Source: Chitinophaga sp. SYP-B3965
Lineage (GTDB): Bacteria; Bacteroidota; Bacteroidia; Chitinophagales; Chitinophagaceae
Reading direction: 5' to 3'
Assembly (NCBI RefSeq): GCF_009647655.1
Contig: NZ_WJFD01000002.1
Location: forward strand, 786,799-850,798
Length of the DNA stretch: 64,000 nucleotides
A model generated the notes under the pieces. That model saw only the letters and a list, made by a program, of their open reading frames with translations, searched no databases and had not been told where the DNA came from. Below are positions 33,199 through 42,355 of the stretch, piece after piece. Numbering within the stretch: position 1 is the first letter of the stretch; every line of letters begins with the position of its first letter. The position numbers were made by a program, and so were the translations under genes.

Positions 33199-35022
33199 AT
33201 GTACATAAAAAATATTGTAATACAAAACATAGGCCCAATAGGAAAGATAAATTATGATTTCTCTTTCAACGAACAAGGAGCCCCGAAACCTGTAATAATT
33301 GTTGGAAAGAATGGTTCTGGGAAAAGCATCTTTATTTCTCATATCGTAAATACAATGCTTGGGTCTAAAAATGGAATTTATGAGGGGGAAGAAGTAAATG
33401 CAGGAAAAGTATATAAATTTCGTAGCCCTCAGTATGTTTCAACAGGGAAGTCCTTTTCCTATTCTAAAGTTACACTTTCTAATAATTTGCAAATGACGGA
33501 ATGGGTCCTTCTTAACAAGAGGCCTGAAATTGAAAATGTGCTTATCGAAGAGGCTCTTGATGATAGCTGGAGAAATATTGATGAAAATGAAAATACCCAT
33601 TTGCAAGGAAGTTTTGTGGACAATCGAGCCATGACAGAGCAATTTTTATCAAAAAATGCTCTATTATACTTTCCTGCAAATAGATTCGAAGAACCAGCAT
33701 GGCTGAATATTGGCGATATAGTATCACATACCACCACATTTACTGAACGAACAAATATTAATGGGAAATCAGATCGTAGAATGATCTGCCATTCACCACT
33801 GAGAATAAATAAGAGCTGGCTTTTAGATATTGCATTGGATATGGAAATTTATGAAAGACAAATAATTACAGAGATGACATCTCCAAAGAATGGGGAAAAA
33901 ATTACTTTTCCTGTGCCTATATTTGGAGGTTATGCAGGTCGTGCAACTACATTATTAGAGATGGCAAATTTGATCCTAAAGACCTCTTTTTCCGACGAAG
34001 TGAGATTTGGGATCGGGCATAGGGTCAATCGAAATCTTTCAGTAATGAAAGGGGATAAAGTACTTATTCCTAATGCATCACAGTTGTCATCGGGAGAAAC
34101 GACAGTATTGAACTTATTTGTATCTATACTTAGAGATTTCGATCTAACTGGTGCTGAATTTAATTCGACATCGGAAATAACTGGAATTGTTGTAATCGAT
34201 GAGATTGACTTACATCTTCACACACATCATCAATATGAGGTTCTGCCAAAGTTGATCAGTTTGTTTCCTAAGGTCCAATTTATTATCACCACGCATTCAC
34301 CATTATTTATTTTGGGGTTGGAGAAAATATTGAGCAAAGATAATTTTGAAATTATTTCCTGCCCCGATGGTGCTGCTATCTCTTCGGAGAAATTTTCTGA
34401 ATTTGGGGAGGCATATAAAGCATTTTTTGAAACAGAGAAGTTTCAAGAGGACCTTAATAATAGGCTTGCAAGAATAAATAAACCTACACTATTTGTGGAA
34501 GGAGAGCATGATCTAATATATTTGAATAAAGCAGCTACCCTTTTGAATAAGCAAAATATATTAGATCGTTTTTCTATAGAACAAGTTGGTGGGGAATCTA
34601 ACCTGGACAAGATCTGGAATATATTTGATAACCATGTTAACAGCTTAGGTACTAACCAAAAGATCGTTTTGCTATATGATTGTGATGTAATAAGGGTTAA
34701 CGATGCTCAAAGGAATAAATTGTTCAGACGAAGAGTTCCATTTATTGCTCAGAACCCTATTGAAAAAGGTGTAGAGAATCTTTTCGATACTAGGACTATT
34801 ACAAAACTTGAGAGTGCAAATCCAGCTTTTATTGATTTTAAGGGAGAAACTACCCTTAAAGTAAGAGGAGTAACTGAGGTAATTCCAGAGAAGAAATCAA
34901 TAAATAAAAATGAGAAAACAAATGTTGCTAAATGGCTAGACCAATATGGTGATGCGGAGGACTTTAAATTTTTTGATCCGATCTTTAAAATCCTGGAGGA
35001 TATTGATAATGTGAATGTTTAA
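33199..35022 (+). CDS. OLD-like ATPase-TOPRIM nuclease
   Basis: A 607-residue protein with an N-terminal ABC-type ATPase: Walker A GKNGSGKS (36-43), signature LSSGETTVLNLF, Walker B GIVVIDEIDLHLH and H-loop ITTHSP. The C-terminal part has a TOPRIM domain: LFVEGEHDLIYLNKAA with Glu434, then LLYDCDV with the DxD pair. This order is that of overcoming-lysogenization-defect (OLD) nucleases. No UvrD-like helicase gene is adjacent, so it is not an obvious Gabija pair; it is more like a stand-alone class 1 OLD. It lies next to the AbiE-type and Wadjet genes, which supports a phage- or plasmid-defence role. Confidence 0.88.
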   Translation: MYIKNIVIQNIGPIGKINYDFSFNEQGAPKPVIIVGKNGSGKSIFISHIVNTMLGSKNGIYEGEEVNAGKVYKFRSPQYVSTGKSFSYSKVTLSNNLQMTEWVLLNKRPEIENVLIEEALDDSWRNIDENENTHLQGSFVDNRAMTEQFLSKNALLYFPANRFEEPAWLNIGDIVSHTTTFTERTNINGKSDRRMICHSPLRINKSWLLDIALDMEIYERQIITEMTSPKNGEKITFPVPIFGGYAGRATTLLEMANLILKTSFSDEVRFGIGHRVNRNLSVMKGDKVLIPNASQLSSGETTVLNLFVSILRDFDLTGAEFNSTSEITGIVVIDEIDLHLHTHHQYEVLPKLISLFPKVQFIITTHSPLFILGLEKILSKDNFEIISCPDGAAISSEKFSEFGEAYKAFFETEKFQEDLNNRLARINKPTLFVEGEHDLIYLNKAATLLNKQNILDRFSIEQVGGESNLDKIWNIFDNHVNSLGTNQKIVLLYDCDVIRVNDAQRNKLFRRRVPFIAQNPIEKGVENLFDTRTITKLESANPAFIDFKGETTLKVRGVTEVIPEKKSINKNEKTNVAKWLDQYGDAEDFKFFDPIFKILEDIDNVNV

Positions 35023-35109
35023 CTCTTGATGATTTCTGGCCAATGAATAAAAGGGAAAGATTGAGAGGGGCAATCAATCTTAAGTTTAGTTCAAAAATGA
35101 TGAATATCT

Positions 35110-35141
35110 CTCACGAAAGTCCCATTTGGTTTTTTCGTGAG
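35110..35141. terminator. hairpin between convergent OLD and jetD genes
   Basis: CTCACGAAA and TTTCGTGAG form a perfect 9-bp stem around a 14-base loop, located where the two transcripts converge. There is no long T-run directly after the stem on the + strand, so this is a moderate call. Confidence 0.5.
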
Positions 35142-35150
35142 GTTAAATAT

Positions 35151-36113
35151 TTATATTGTAATAAGTCCATTTTTCTGCAATAACGATAGCAAATCCTGGC
35201 TTTCCTCTTCAATCCATTTATTCCTGGCAATCAATTGTGTAATCAATGACAGCTCAGATGCAGTAAATACATCTGCATCAAGGCCTGATAAGGGCAATTC
35301 CGGGAGCCAAAGGCTATTGTGGTCTTGTGAACTAATGGGTATCGCATCTCCTACATCAGGGGGTAACAGTATGGAAATTGATTTTCCCTTACTGGAGAAT
35401 ATCTGTTTTATTCTACAATAAATCCGCAGCCCTGCCAAATCCCAGTCACAACAATAGACAATAGATAAAGTCAGTTTATCTGCACCGATCTGTTCCAGGA
35501 TGGTGGTGTTGTTTCCGCCAACATACCATAATTCCAGTTGATGCTCACGGGCAATCCAGGGGCGTTTGAGGTTTGCCAGGTTTTCACAAAGTACGATGAT
35601 CCGGGGATTGGGGTGATCCACTACAAAACGCCACTGGTTGTTTTTAGGGTCTTGGTCTGGGAAACCCTGTACTTCCAATAATTGATATATGATTTTACAG
35701 ATGCCGGGATGTTTTTCAAGGAATTTGGATCCTTTTTCTCTGAAAACCAGGCTGGAGAAGTGGCGAATGGTGCTTAGTCTTTCTCTTAATTCTTCCTTGT
35801 TGTCTGCAATAAATATAAAGGCATCCAGATCAAATTCATCAAACTGTTGCCTGGCGCTGAGATCGAGGTGATGTTGTGTTAAGAACTGATAGTATCTCAA
35901 ATAGCTGTTGTGGAGATGCTGTTCATAATAAGCACGGTATCCTGGCTTTGCCACCAGCGTTCTGGTAATGCCTGGCTTAAGGGCTATTAATCTTTTATCC
36001 TCCTTAAGGTTTTTTACAAATGGGTGTTCCAGTATACGGGCATTTGTTGACTCGTTCTCGTATAACTCATGTAATGCCTTTAAATGTGGCCATTTCAGAT
36101 TCCTATGTTTCAT
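35151..36113 (-). CDS. jetD: Wadjet JetD-like TOPRIM nuclease subunit
   Basis: A 320-residue protein, last gene of the four-gene unit. The C-terminal half has the DUF2220/TOPRIM features: IIVLCENLANL with the first acidic residue, a LWYVGGNNTTIL glycine turn, CCDWDLAGLRIY with the DxD pair, and a final NKWIEEESQ acidic helix. In Wadjet, JetD is the topoisomerase-VI-like nuclease that cuts looped plasmid DNA. It starts two bases after jetC ends. It is somewhat short for the family but complete in motifs. Confidence 0.85.
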   Translation of the reverse strand: MKHRNLKWPHLKALHELYENESTNARILEHPFVKNLKEDKRLIALKPGITRTLVAKPGYRAYYEQHLHNSYLRYYQFLTQHHLDLSARQQFDEFDLDAFIFIADNKEELRERLSTIRHFSSLVFREKGSKFLEKHPGICKIIYQLLEVQGFPDQDPKNNQWRFVVDHPNPRIIVLCENLANLKRPWIAREHQLELWYVGGNNTTILEQIGADKLTLSIVYCCDWDLAGLRIYCRIKQIFSSKGKSISILLPPDVGDAIPISSQDHNSLWLPELPLSGLDADVFTASELSLITQLIARNKWIEEESQDLLSLLQKNGLITI

Positions 36114-36115
36114 GA

Positions 36116-39100
36116 CTAAGCTTCACTATTTATTGCGAAAAGATTTTCTTTATCGACTTCGCAGAATATACCCACGGGCGTATTATTAATCTCTTCATCG
36201 GATTTTGTGTTCTTATGTAACATATACATGTATTGCTCGCCATCTTTGAACTTGCCCAATGGATTAATGGATAGAGAAATAATCTGGTAATCGTGGACTT
36301 TGGCGATATTATATAACATATCATAATTACTTCCCAATCCTTCTGCTTCATCTATTGGCATAAAACGTATTCCGCGTCGTGTTTTCCTAGCGTCCGCGGA
36401 TCCAATCACCGCTAACCGGGCGATGCATAATAACGCTATACCTGCGTAACTCTGTCCGTTACTACCTTTGTTTGACTGGCCGGTACTGGACTTCATGGAG
36501 AAAGTTAATTCCAGGTAGGTATTGGGATCCAGTAGCTTTTCTATTTTAGGGCGAGCAATATTGCCTGTTGTGCAAGACTGAAAGGCGGAGAGGATTTTTT
36601 CTTCCAGACTTACGCCTTCGGCTACCTCGTCATTAATACCGTAGTTTGGGTCACTGTCCAACCGGCGCTGAAATATCTCTATCCAGTTTTTGGGATATTC
36701 TCTGGAGAATTCCAGGGTTAAACGAACTCTATGCCCTCCTGTGATTACTTTGTCTTCTTGATTCAGGAATTGATCAATTTGCTTTGCAATGGTGATACGG
36801 GTACTGACTTCATCGTTTACATTATCCAGTAGGTCTTTTATTTTTTGCAGCTTTCGCTTGTTCAATTCTTTATTTTTATCATTGATCTTTTCCAGATAAG
36901 TACTAATTAACGTTATCATATTATCCGATGTGGCATTCACTTCCCGGAAGGCTCCTGGTAGTAAAGCAGCCCCTAATTCAGTGGTATCAAAATAACCTTT
37001 TAACTTGTAGGCATCATTCGGCACAAATTCGTCTGCAATTTCATCGTATGATTCTTCAAATATTTTTCGCTCTGATTCGTACTTTATCATTTTGTCATTT
37101 CTTCCATCTGCCTGGCTGTTTTCAAAATCCTTCGTGTCTGGTTGTTTGTGATAGGCTTCTTCGTACATCTTCCAAGCGACTTCTTTTTGTTCTTTGGATA
37201 GCTGGTAATCTTCCCAGGTCCTTTGTAGCTGGAATGTGTTAAGGTTTTGTCTGTAATAGTCAACTTGTTCTCTGATAAAACGGCCCTTATGATCTGCCCG
37301 ATCGTATTGCTCATTCTGGTATTTTAGTTCCGGGGATGTATCTTCTATTATTTCAAGTGACCGCTTAATTACTTCGTGTATTTCAAGTAGTTTTTCTGTC
37401 CATTTATTTCCTCCAATGATGCCGTTTATTTTTCTTTCTTCCTCCTCTAGATCATTATTGAGTATTTTTATATCATGGAATGCGTCATTGGCGGCTTCAT
37501 ATGCTTCTTCTGCTGCCTCATAAGCATCTGTTATTTCCTCTTTCTTTTCACAAATATTGACAATGGAAGTAAGATCATCTTCACTCAATCTGATCAGGTC
37601 GTTTTCAACGAAGTTCATTACGTCTTCTTTGTGTTCCAGGGCCTGTAGATATATATCAAAATCTCTTTCACTTATAATGATGTTTTTTAAATTATTGATG
37701 ATTTCGATCTTTTCCTTGAGTTTAGCGATGTCCTGTTTGAGTTGGGAGGTTTCAGTATTGGCGAAATTTTGAAGTTGGTCTAAATTCTCCGTTGTAAATA
37801 TCTGGTTTTTCACAAAGGGGATATACTCCCGCAGGCCCTTGATATGTAACCAGACACCGTTATTATCATCATCTGGCTCAACGAAGCTAGGGTCTTTTAA
37901 AAGGGCTTCTGGCATGGGAATGTACCGGGTTATGCTTTTCTTTAAAATGGAAGGTTTCTTCGTCGTCAGCTCTTTGAAGTGCATAATAAGGCTTTCTTCT
38001 TCCATCGTGAAAGGGCGTTTTTGTGCCAATGCCCAACTGCTTAGTGATCCTGGTTCATTCAGGTCCCAAAATTTCAATAGGCCTTCTTTTTCTTGTATTT
38101 TTTCAAGATACCTAGCTCTTTCAGTATCTAGGAAGTCAACAAGGGCTGTTTTACTCCCCTTATCGGGAATACTCATGAAGTAATCTGAAGTGTTTGATCT
38201 TATTAGCATGGCGTCTAAGTGCATCATGCTTTTCTTCATTTCATGAAGCTTCTTGTCTTTATGGTATCTATTCGATAGCTGGCTTAATTCTCCGTACTTT
38301 TCTAGCAAGGTTTGTCCTCTTTGCAGTTTCTCATAGTTTCCAAGAATACTCTTGAGAAGGTTCTGAGCACTAGTAACCCTGGCCTGTTTTGTTTTAAACT
38401 CAGTTTCCATTCCCGCCAATTTTGCCTTGATCAATTGTTGAATAACGTCCAACGATTGCTTATGCATATAAGCCTCTCGATGTTGTGATTTGGCGTCTCG
38501 CAATAACTGTATTTCCCGCTCATAGGTATATTGTGCCCTGTTGACCAGCCATTCATATTTCAAACTGGCGGCTTCTCTTTCCTTTGTTAATAAGTGGGAT
38601 AGCTTCTTTTGTTTGTGGGAAACGAGATCTATTTCTTTTTTATTACGGATGTGTTCAGAAAAGGAGTTTTCCATTTCCGCAACTGTCTGCTGATACTTCG
38701 CATAAATGTGTTTAGCTGCTTCATCGCCATATAAGAAGTCTTTAAGGGCACTTCCTTTCTGTGTCTCGAGTGATTTTCCACGAGAGAAGGACTGTATGAT
38801 CTTGGCATAATCTTTTAATACTCTATCGCTTAGGGAGAGGTCTAATGCGAGGAGGTTATTTCGATAAAGGAATTTGTGGTAACCCTTTTTTTGAGGCCAT
38901 ACTCTGCAGGCCAGTTCCTGCATTTCCAGGTTGTTAATTAATTCATGTAGTGGAGGTACTTTTCCGTCTGAAAGGAAATCCTTAAATGATAGTGGTTCAT
39001 TTAAAGGTATCAAGTCATTTTCATCATATCCTTTCTGTATTGCAAACGCAACCGTTTTGGAGCTATTTGATTCAATATATGCGCCTATTACTACGTATTG

Positions 39101-39391
39101 GTTTGGGGCTATTAGTATATTGAGAAAGGCATAACCTATTTCCGTACCCCTTCCATCCGGTGTTCTCAATACCATTCCATCCGGGGTTCTTTTTCCACCC
39201 AAGGCTTCTGTAGCGGAAACAAATGCTTCAGAACCCACTAGGATTAATTGTAATAGATCGGCTATCATACTTTTTCCAGAACCACTTTCTCCTACAAAAT
39301 CAGTTCTGAAATTGTGGAAATTATAGTCAAACTCCTGGTGTTGCCGTAAACCTAGAGTAGATAACCTGTAAATACATGGATATTGCTTCAT
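36116..39391 (-). CDS. jetC: Wadjet JetC-like SMC/MukB-type ATPase
   Basis: A 1091-residue SMC-like motor. The N-terminal head has Walker A GESGSGKS (34-41). Long coiled-coil arms (about 230-440 and 570-830) flank a hinge region. The C-terminal head has the signature-like GQSYAGIALLCIARL and Walker B FMPIDEAEGLGSN near residue 1010. JetC forms the loop-extruding motor with JetA and JetB that recognises circular plasmids. The start codon overlaps the jetB stop as TAATG. Length and order match MksB/JetC. Confidence 0.9.
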   Translation of the reverse strand: MKQYPCIYRLSTLGLRQHQEFDYNFHNFRTDFVGESGSGKSMIADLLQLILVGSEAFVSATEALGGKRTPDGMVLRTPDGRGTEIGYAFLNILIAPNQYVVIGAYIESNSSKTVAFAIQKGYDENDLIPLNEPLSFKDFLSDGKVPPLHELINNLEMQELACRVWPQKKGYHKFLYRNNLLALDLSLSDRVLKDYAKIIQSFSRGKSLETQKGSALKDFLYGDEAAKHIYAKYQQTVAEMENSFSEHIRNKKEIDLVSHKQKKLSHLLTKEREAASLKYEWLVNRAQYTYEREIQLLRDAKSQHREAYMHKQSLDVIQQLIKAKLAGMETEFKTKQARVTSAQNLLKSILGNYEKLQRGQTLLEKYGELSQLSNRYHKDKKLHEMKKSMMHLDAMLIRSNTSDYFMSIPDKGSKTALVDFLDTERARYLEKIQEKEGLLKFWDLNEPGSLSSWALAQKRPFTMEEESLIMHFKELTTKKPSILKKSITRYIPMPEALLKDPSFVEPDDDNNGVWLHIKGLREYIPFVKNQIFTTENLDQLQNFANTETSQLKQDIAKLKEKIEIINNLKNIIISERDFDIYLQALEHKEDVMNFVENDLIRLSEDDLTSIVNICEKKEEITDAYEAAEEAYEAANDAFHDIKILNNDLEEEERKINGIIGGNKWTEKLLEIHEVIKRSLEIIEDTSPELKYQNEQYDRADHKGRFIREQVDYYRQNLNTFQLQRTWEDYQLSKEQKEVAWKMYEEAYHKQPDTKDFENSQADGRNDKMIKYESERKIFEESYDEIADEFVPNDAYKLKGYFDTTELGAALLPGAFREVNATSDNMITLISTYLEKINDKNKELNKRKLQKIKDLLDNVNDEVSTRITIAKQIDQFLNQEDKVITGGHRVRLTLEFSREYPKNWIEIFQRRLDSDPNYGINDEVAEGVSLEEKILSAFQSCTTGNIARPKIEKLLDPNTYLELTFSMKSSTGQSNKGSNGQSYAGIALLCIARLAVIGSADARKTRRGIRFMPIDEAEGLGSNYDMLYNIAKVHDYQIISLSINPLGKFKDGEQYMYMLHKNTKSDEEINNTPVGIFCEVDKENLFAINSEA

Positions 39392-40041
39392 TACGCTGAA
39401 ATTTGCCTGATGATGTTATCGATGTCGTTGATATAGTCTGCATATATTTTATTCAATCGGTGGAATGAGGGGTGTAGATCAAAAGTATCCTCCTCCAAGG
39501 TTATCCAGCCGATCTTCGAAAATTGAATGAGCGCGTACCGTATAGTTTCGTCCACTTTTTCGTCATTCATTTGGGAGGCGTTTTCCTTCTTAGCCCTGGC
39601 AAATAAGCGGTACAGGTCTGACTTTAGTTCTTCATAATCCTTCCTGATCATATTCTGTAGCGCTTTTACGGAGGATAATTCGAGGTTCTTGTCAATATAT
39701 ATGATCTTATACAGCAGAAAACCGACGATGACAAATTCGTTCTTCATAAATTCGCGGTGCTCTGCATCAACGGATCCACGGTTACTTCCATTGAAATCAA
39801 GATGATAGTAACTATCCAGGCCTTCCCCACCGCTAGTTAACTCCAGCTCGAAGAAATCGAGATAATATGTAGCGAGGCTCTCCTGGTTTTCCTGGATAAA
39901 GTTATAGTAGGCCTGCTGTTTTGTTATTTGCTGAAAATGCATCCCGTCTTTCAGTTGAAAGTCCAGGGTGCCAAAAAGCTCCGGGGCATCCCGGTGATGG
40001 AGGAAATCATATTTCAGCGGTAATGTATTTTCATCTCCCAT
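39391..40041 (-). CDS. jetB: Wadjet JetB-like (MksE) subunit
   Basis: A 216-residue winged-helix KITE-type accessory subunit, assigned mainly from its position between jetA and jetC and from its size. Recognisable segments are KNEFVIVGFLLYKIIYIDKN and RYALIQFSKIGWITLEEDTF, typical of MksE-like proteins with a winged helix near the C terminus. It overlaps jetA by 28 bases and jetC by one. It should bridge the kleisin-like JetA to the ATPase. Confidence 0.8.
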   Translation of the reverse strand: MGDENTLPLKYDFLHHRDAPELFGTLDFQLKDGMHFQQITKQQAYYNFIQENQESLATYYLDFFELELTSGGEGLDSYYHLDFNGSNRGSVDAEHREFMKNEFVIVGFLLYKIIYIDKNLELSSVKALQNMIRKDYEELKSDLYRLFARAKKENASQMNDEKVDETIRYALIQFSKIGWITLEEDTFDLHPSFHRLNKIYADYINDIDNIIRQISA

Positions 40042-41351
40042 ATGCTGATGTTATTTAGCGTGACAGTAATTTCATTGTTAATATAGATGGTGTAATGGTC
40101 GTCCAGAGCAGCTATCTTTAATAATCTGTTTGCCACTTTTGAGGCCAGTTCTATATCTTCTTTTTCCTCTTGTACCATTTGGAAGAAATAGTCGGCGAAG
40201 TCTATGCTGCCAGCATTCCGACAATCCAGGCATATTTTATCTACCCATTGTGTTATCTTGTCCTGCTGTGCTACTTTTCTGCCTAAGACCTCATAACTTT
40301 CCCTTTTTTCTTCGGGTGTTTGTTCATCGGTCTTTACTTTTCTTGCCATAGCGGGAAAAAGCTCTTCCCTTCTTTCTACCACAATGAAGTGCGATTTTTT
40401 AGGCGTAACCCTAAATGAGGGAATATTGTCCGGAAGGCAAATACGTTTTTTTGTACCTGATTCTACGGTGGAGTTTTTGAGGATAAAACGTAGGAAGCGC
40501 TCCACATCTGTATTAAAGCGCGGTTTGTTTAATGCCCCAAAGAATTGCCTTAAGCGAGGGTGGAGCCTATCCAGCCGTTTGTCTATCAAGTCCAGCCTGT
40601 ACTTTACTCCGGGGAAAAATTCTCTTGCTTGTGTGAGAAGATCCACTAGCAGTAGATTAGAGCTGTCAACTTCCATTAGCCGGTTGTCTAATTCTGTATT
40701 GATCTCTTTCATGGCGGTAAAGGCCACGCGGAGTTCATTATTATACTTCCTGATGCCCTCTAATAGCGTATCGATCTTTTTTAAGGTCTCTAAAACGTTT
40801 CCTTCCTGGAGTTGGGCGGATTCCCGTATTTCAGCTACGGCGGTATCTATTTTTCGGTCCAGGTTGTCCACCTGACCATTCATTCTAGGTTCAAATGCGT
40901 TAAAATTTAGCTCCAGCCAATTGGTTAGTGTTTTTTCATCTTCACAGGCGAGCAGTTTTGCTTTCAATTCAGTACAGATAATTTCAATTTGGGTAGGGTT
41001 GAAATTTCCTTCTAAAGCCCTCTCTACTTCCTGGCAGAGATTTTTTGCAAAAACTTTCAGTGTGTAGACCTGCTCATCGTCGTCGTACCGGAGATAATAC
41101 TCCTGTAAAGTGCCAATCACGCTATTTAAGCGGTCCTGTTGCATTTTGGGAGATTCTTGCGGTGCCGTTTCTGTAAATGCGGTAAGGATATCCTGTTCTC
41201 TGAATTGCCCTTTGGCATAGGTGCTGTCGTTAATTTTGGCGTATAGCCATAGAATTGCCCTGAATATTTCTCTATCCGGGAACAAGGCATTAATATTCGT
41301 GCTTTTCTGCACCTCTGCCAGAAAATTAAATGGGACAACATTCTCATTCAT
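40014..41351 (-). CDS. jetA: Wadjet JetA-like (MksF) kleisin subunit
   Basis: A 445-residue protein, first gene of the Wadjet unit. The N-terminal region (VPFNFLAEVQKSTNINALFP, IFRAILWLYAKI) forms the winged-helix part. A central coiled-coil lies around residues 165-260 (ELRVAFTAMKEINTELDNRL), and the C-terminal part includes FADYFFQMVQEEKEDIELAS. This is the MksF/kleisin arrangement. The order jetA-jetB-jetC-jetD with overlaps at each junction is that of known Wadjet systems. The subtype cannot be decided by eye. Confidence 0.82.
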   Translation of the reverse strand: MNENVVPFNFLAEVQKSTNINALFPDREIFRAILWLYAKINDSTYAKGQFREQDILTAFTETAPQESPKMQQDRLNSVIGTLQEYYLRYDDDEQVYTLKVFAKNLCQEVERALEGNFNPTQIEIICTELKAKLLACEDEKTLTNWLELNFNAFEPRMNGQVDNLDRKIDTAVAEIRESAQLQEGNVLETLKKIDTLLEGIRKYNNELRVAFTAMKEINTELDNRLMEVDSSNLLLVDLLTQAREFFPGVKYRLDLIDKRLDRLHPRLRQFFGALNKPRFNTDVERFLRFILKNSTVESGTKKRICLPDNIPSFRVTPKKSHFIVVERREELFPAMARKVKTDEQTPEEKRESYEVLGRKVAQQDKITQWVDKICLDCRNAGSIDFADYFFQMVQEEKEDIELASKVANRLLKIAALDDHYTIYINNEITVTLNNISIWEMKIHYR

Positions 41352-41470
41352 GAACAGGGAATATAAATAACTACATTACTATAATTGGGTTAAGAATAAG
41401 AGAAATCTAATATAAGAAAAAATGCCGAATAGTTTGTTAATGTGTTGATTTTCTGATTGCTTGATGTTAG

Positions 41471-42340
41471 TTAAGCGGCACCAAATTTAACATACATTGT
41501 ATACTCAACGAATCTTCTTAGTTTTTGCTTGCTTCCTACTATTCTTACCACTTCAGGTATGTTTTCGAATTCATTTATGATATTTTGAATGGTTGATTCA
41601 TCAGGCTTAAGCACATTATGTTTTGCAAGATAGTCGGAAATGAATCTCATGAGTACTTGGGTTTCCCCTTCGGAAAATCCCATCGTTGGGGAATATATAT
41701 TTAGAACTGAATTTGATTTTGGCTCAATTCGCTGGGCACTATTATATCTTATGATTCTCATTTCATACTTCAGTTCTTCCAGTGCTTTTAGGATGAATGC
41801 ATCAGAAGTAACTACTTTATTCTCCAGATGCGCGATCTTATACTGTCCAAAATTCTTCAGGAATGTTGTGTAATCGGGATCATTAGTCGCTTTTTCGTGT
41901 GTTGCGATCAATCGTTTTTTCAATGTTTCCTTGAAATTTAAGATAAGGTTGAATCTTAAATCCCTCGGATAGTCAATATGCTCTATTAAAGAAGTGTCAA
42001 ATGAGTAGCCGGTCAGGTCATCTTTTATAATAACTGTTGGTTTATCAAACGCTAACCGCATACCTAATTCAAACATTACGTTGGCGTTTTTGCAGCTTAC
42101 GTCACAAACCACAATATCACTTGAATAAATATTCTCAATAATGCGTTTGTGAATCACCCCCACATCATCTGCTTCACTGACCAAATTAGGAACAAACCCG
42201 GCATCCGTACAAATATCCTTCAAGATCTCTAAAACATTTGCCCAATGTTCTGTTCCACAACCGTCAATGGCGCTCATAGGCATTATTATACCGCAAGTGG
42301 GTTGTACGGGTATTTTTTTGATGTTATTTTTATCAGTCAT
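41471..42340 (-). CDS. nucleoside deoxyribosyltransferase/TIR-like effector candidate
   Basis: A 289-residue protein with an N-terminal Rossmann-like domain: CGIIMPMSAIDGC, then IVVCDVSCKNANVMFELGMR (residues 76-95) and DKPTVIIKDD. The CDVSxxNxNVxxELG motif is shared by nucleoside 2-deoxyribosyltransferase-like and TIR-like domains, where Glu91 would be the catalytic residue for cleaving an N-glycosidic bond such as in NAD or nucleotides. The C-terminal 120 residues are unknown and may sense a partner. It starts 15 bases after the caspase gene at 42356-43192, so the two form one unit. Predicted cytosolic, unlike its partner. Confidence 0.7.
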   Translation of the reverse strand: MTDKNNIKKIPVQPTCGIIMPMSAIDGCGTEHWANVLEILKDICTDAGFVPNLVSEADDVGVIHKRIIENIYSSDIVVCDVSCKNANVMFELGMRLAFDKPTVIIKDDLTGYSFDTSLIEHIDYPRDLRFNLILNFKETLKKRLIATHEKATNDPDYTTFLKNFGQYKIAHLENKVVTSDAFILKALEELKYEMRIIRYNSAQRIEPKSNSVLNIYSPTMGFSEGETQVLMRFISDYLAKHNVLKPDESTIQNIINEFENIPEVVRIVGSKQKLRRFVEYTMYVKFGAA

Positions 42341-42355
42341 TGTTTATATTTATTG

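Noticed and set aside
33199..35022. Gabija GajA
   Set aside because: The ATPase-TOPRIM architecture is similar, but no GajB-like UvrD helicase gene is adjacent on either side, so a stand-alone OLD-like call is safer.
35151..41351. Chromosomal MukBEF or housekeeping SMC-ScpAB condensin
   Set aside because: The presence of a fourth TOPRIM nuclease gene (JetD type) and the defence-island setting indicate Wadjet/MksBEFG instead.
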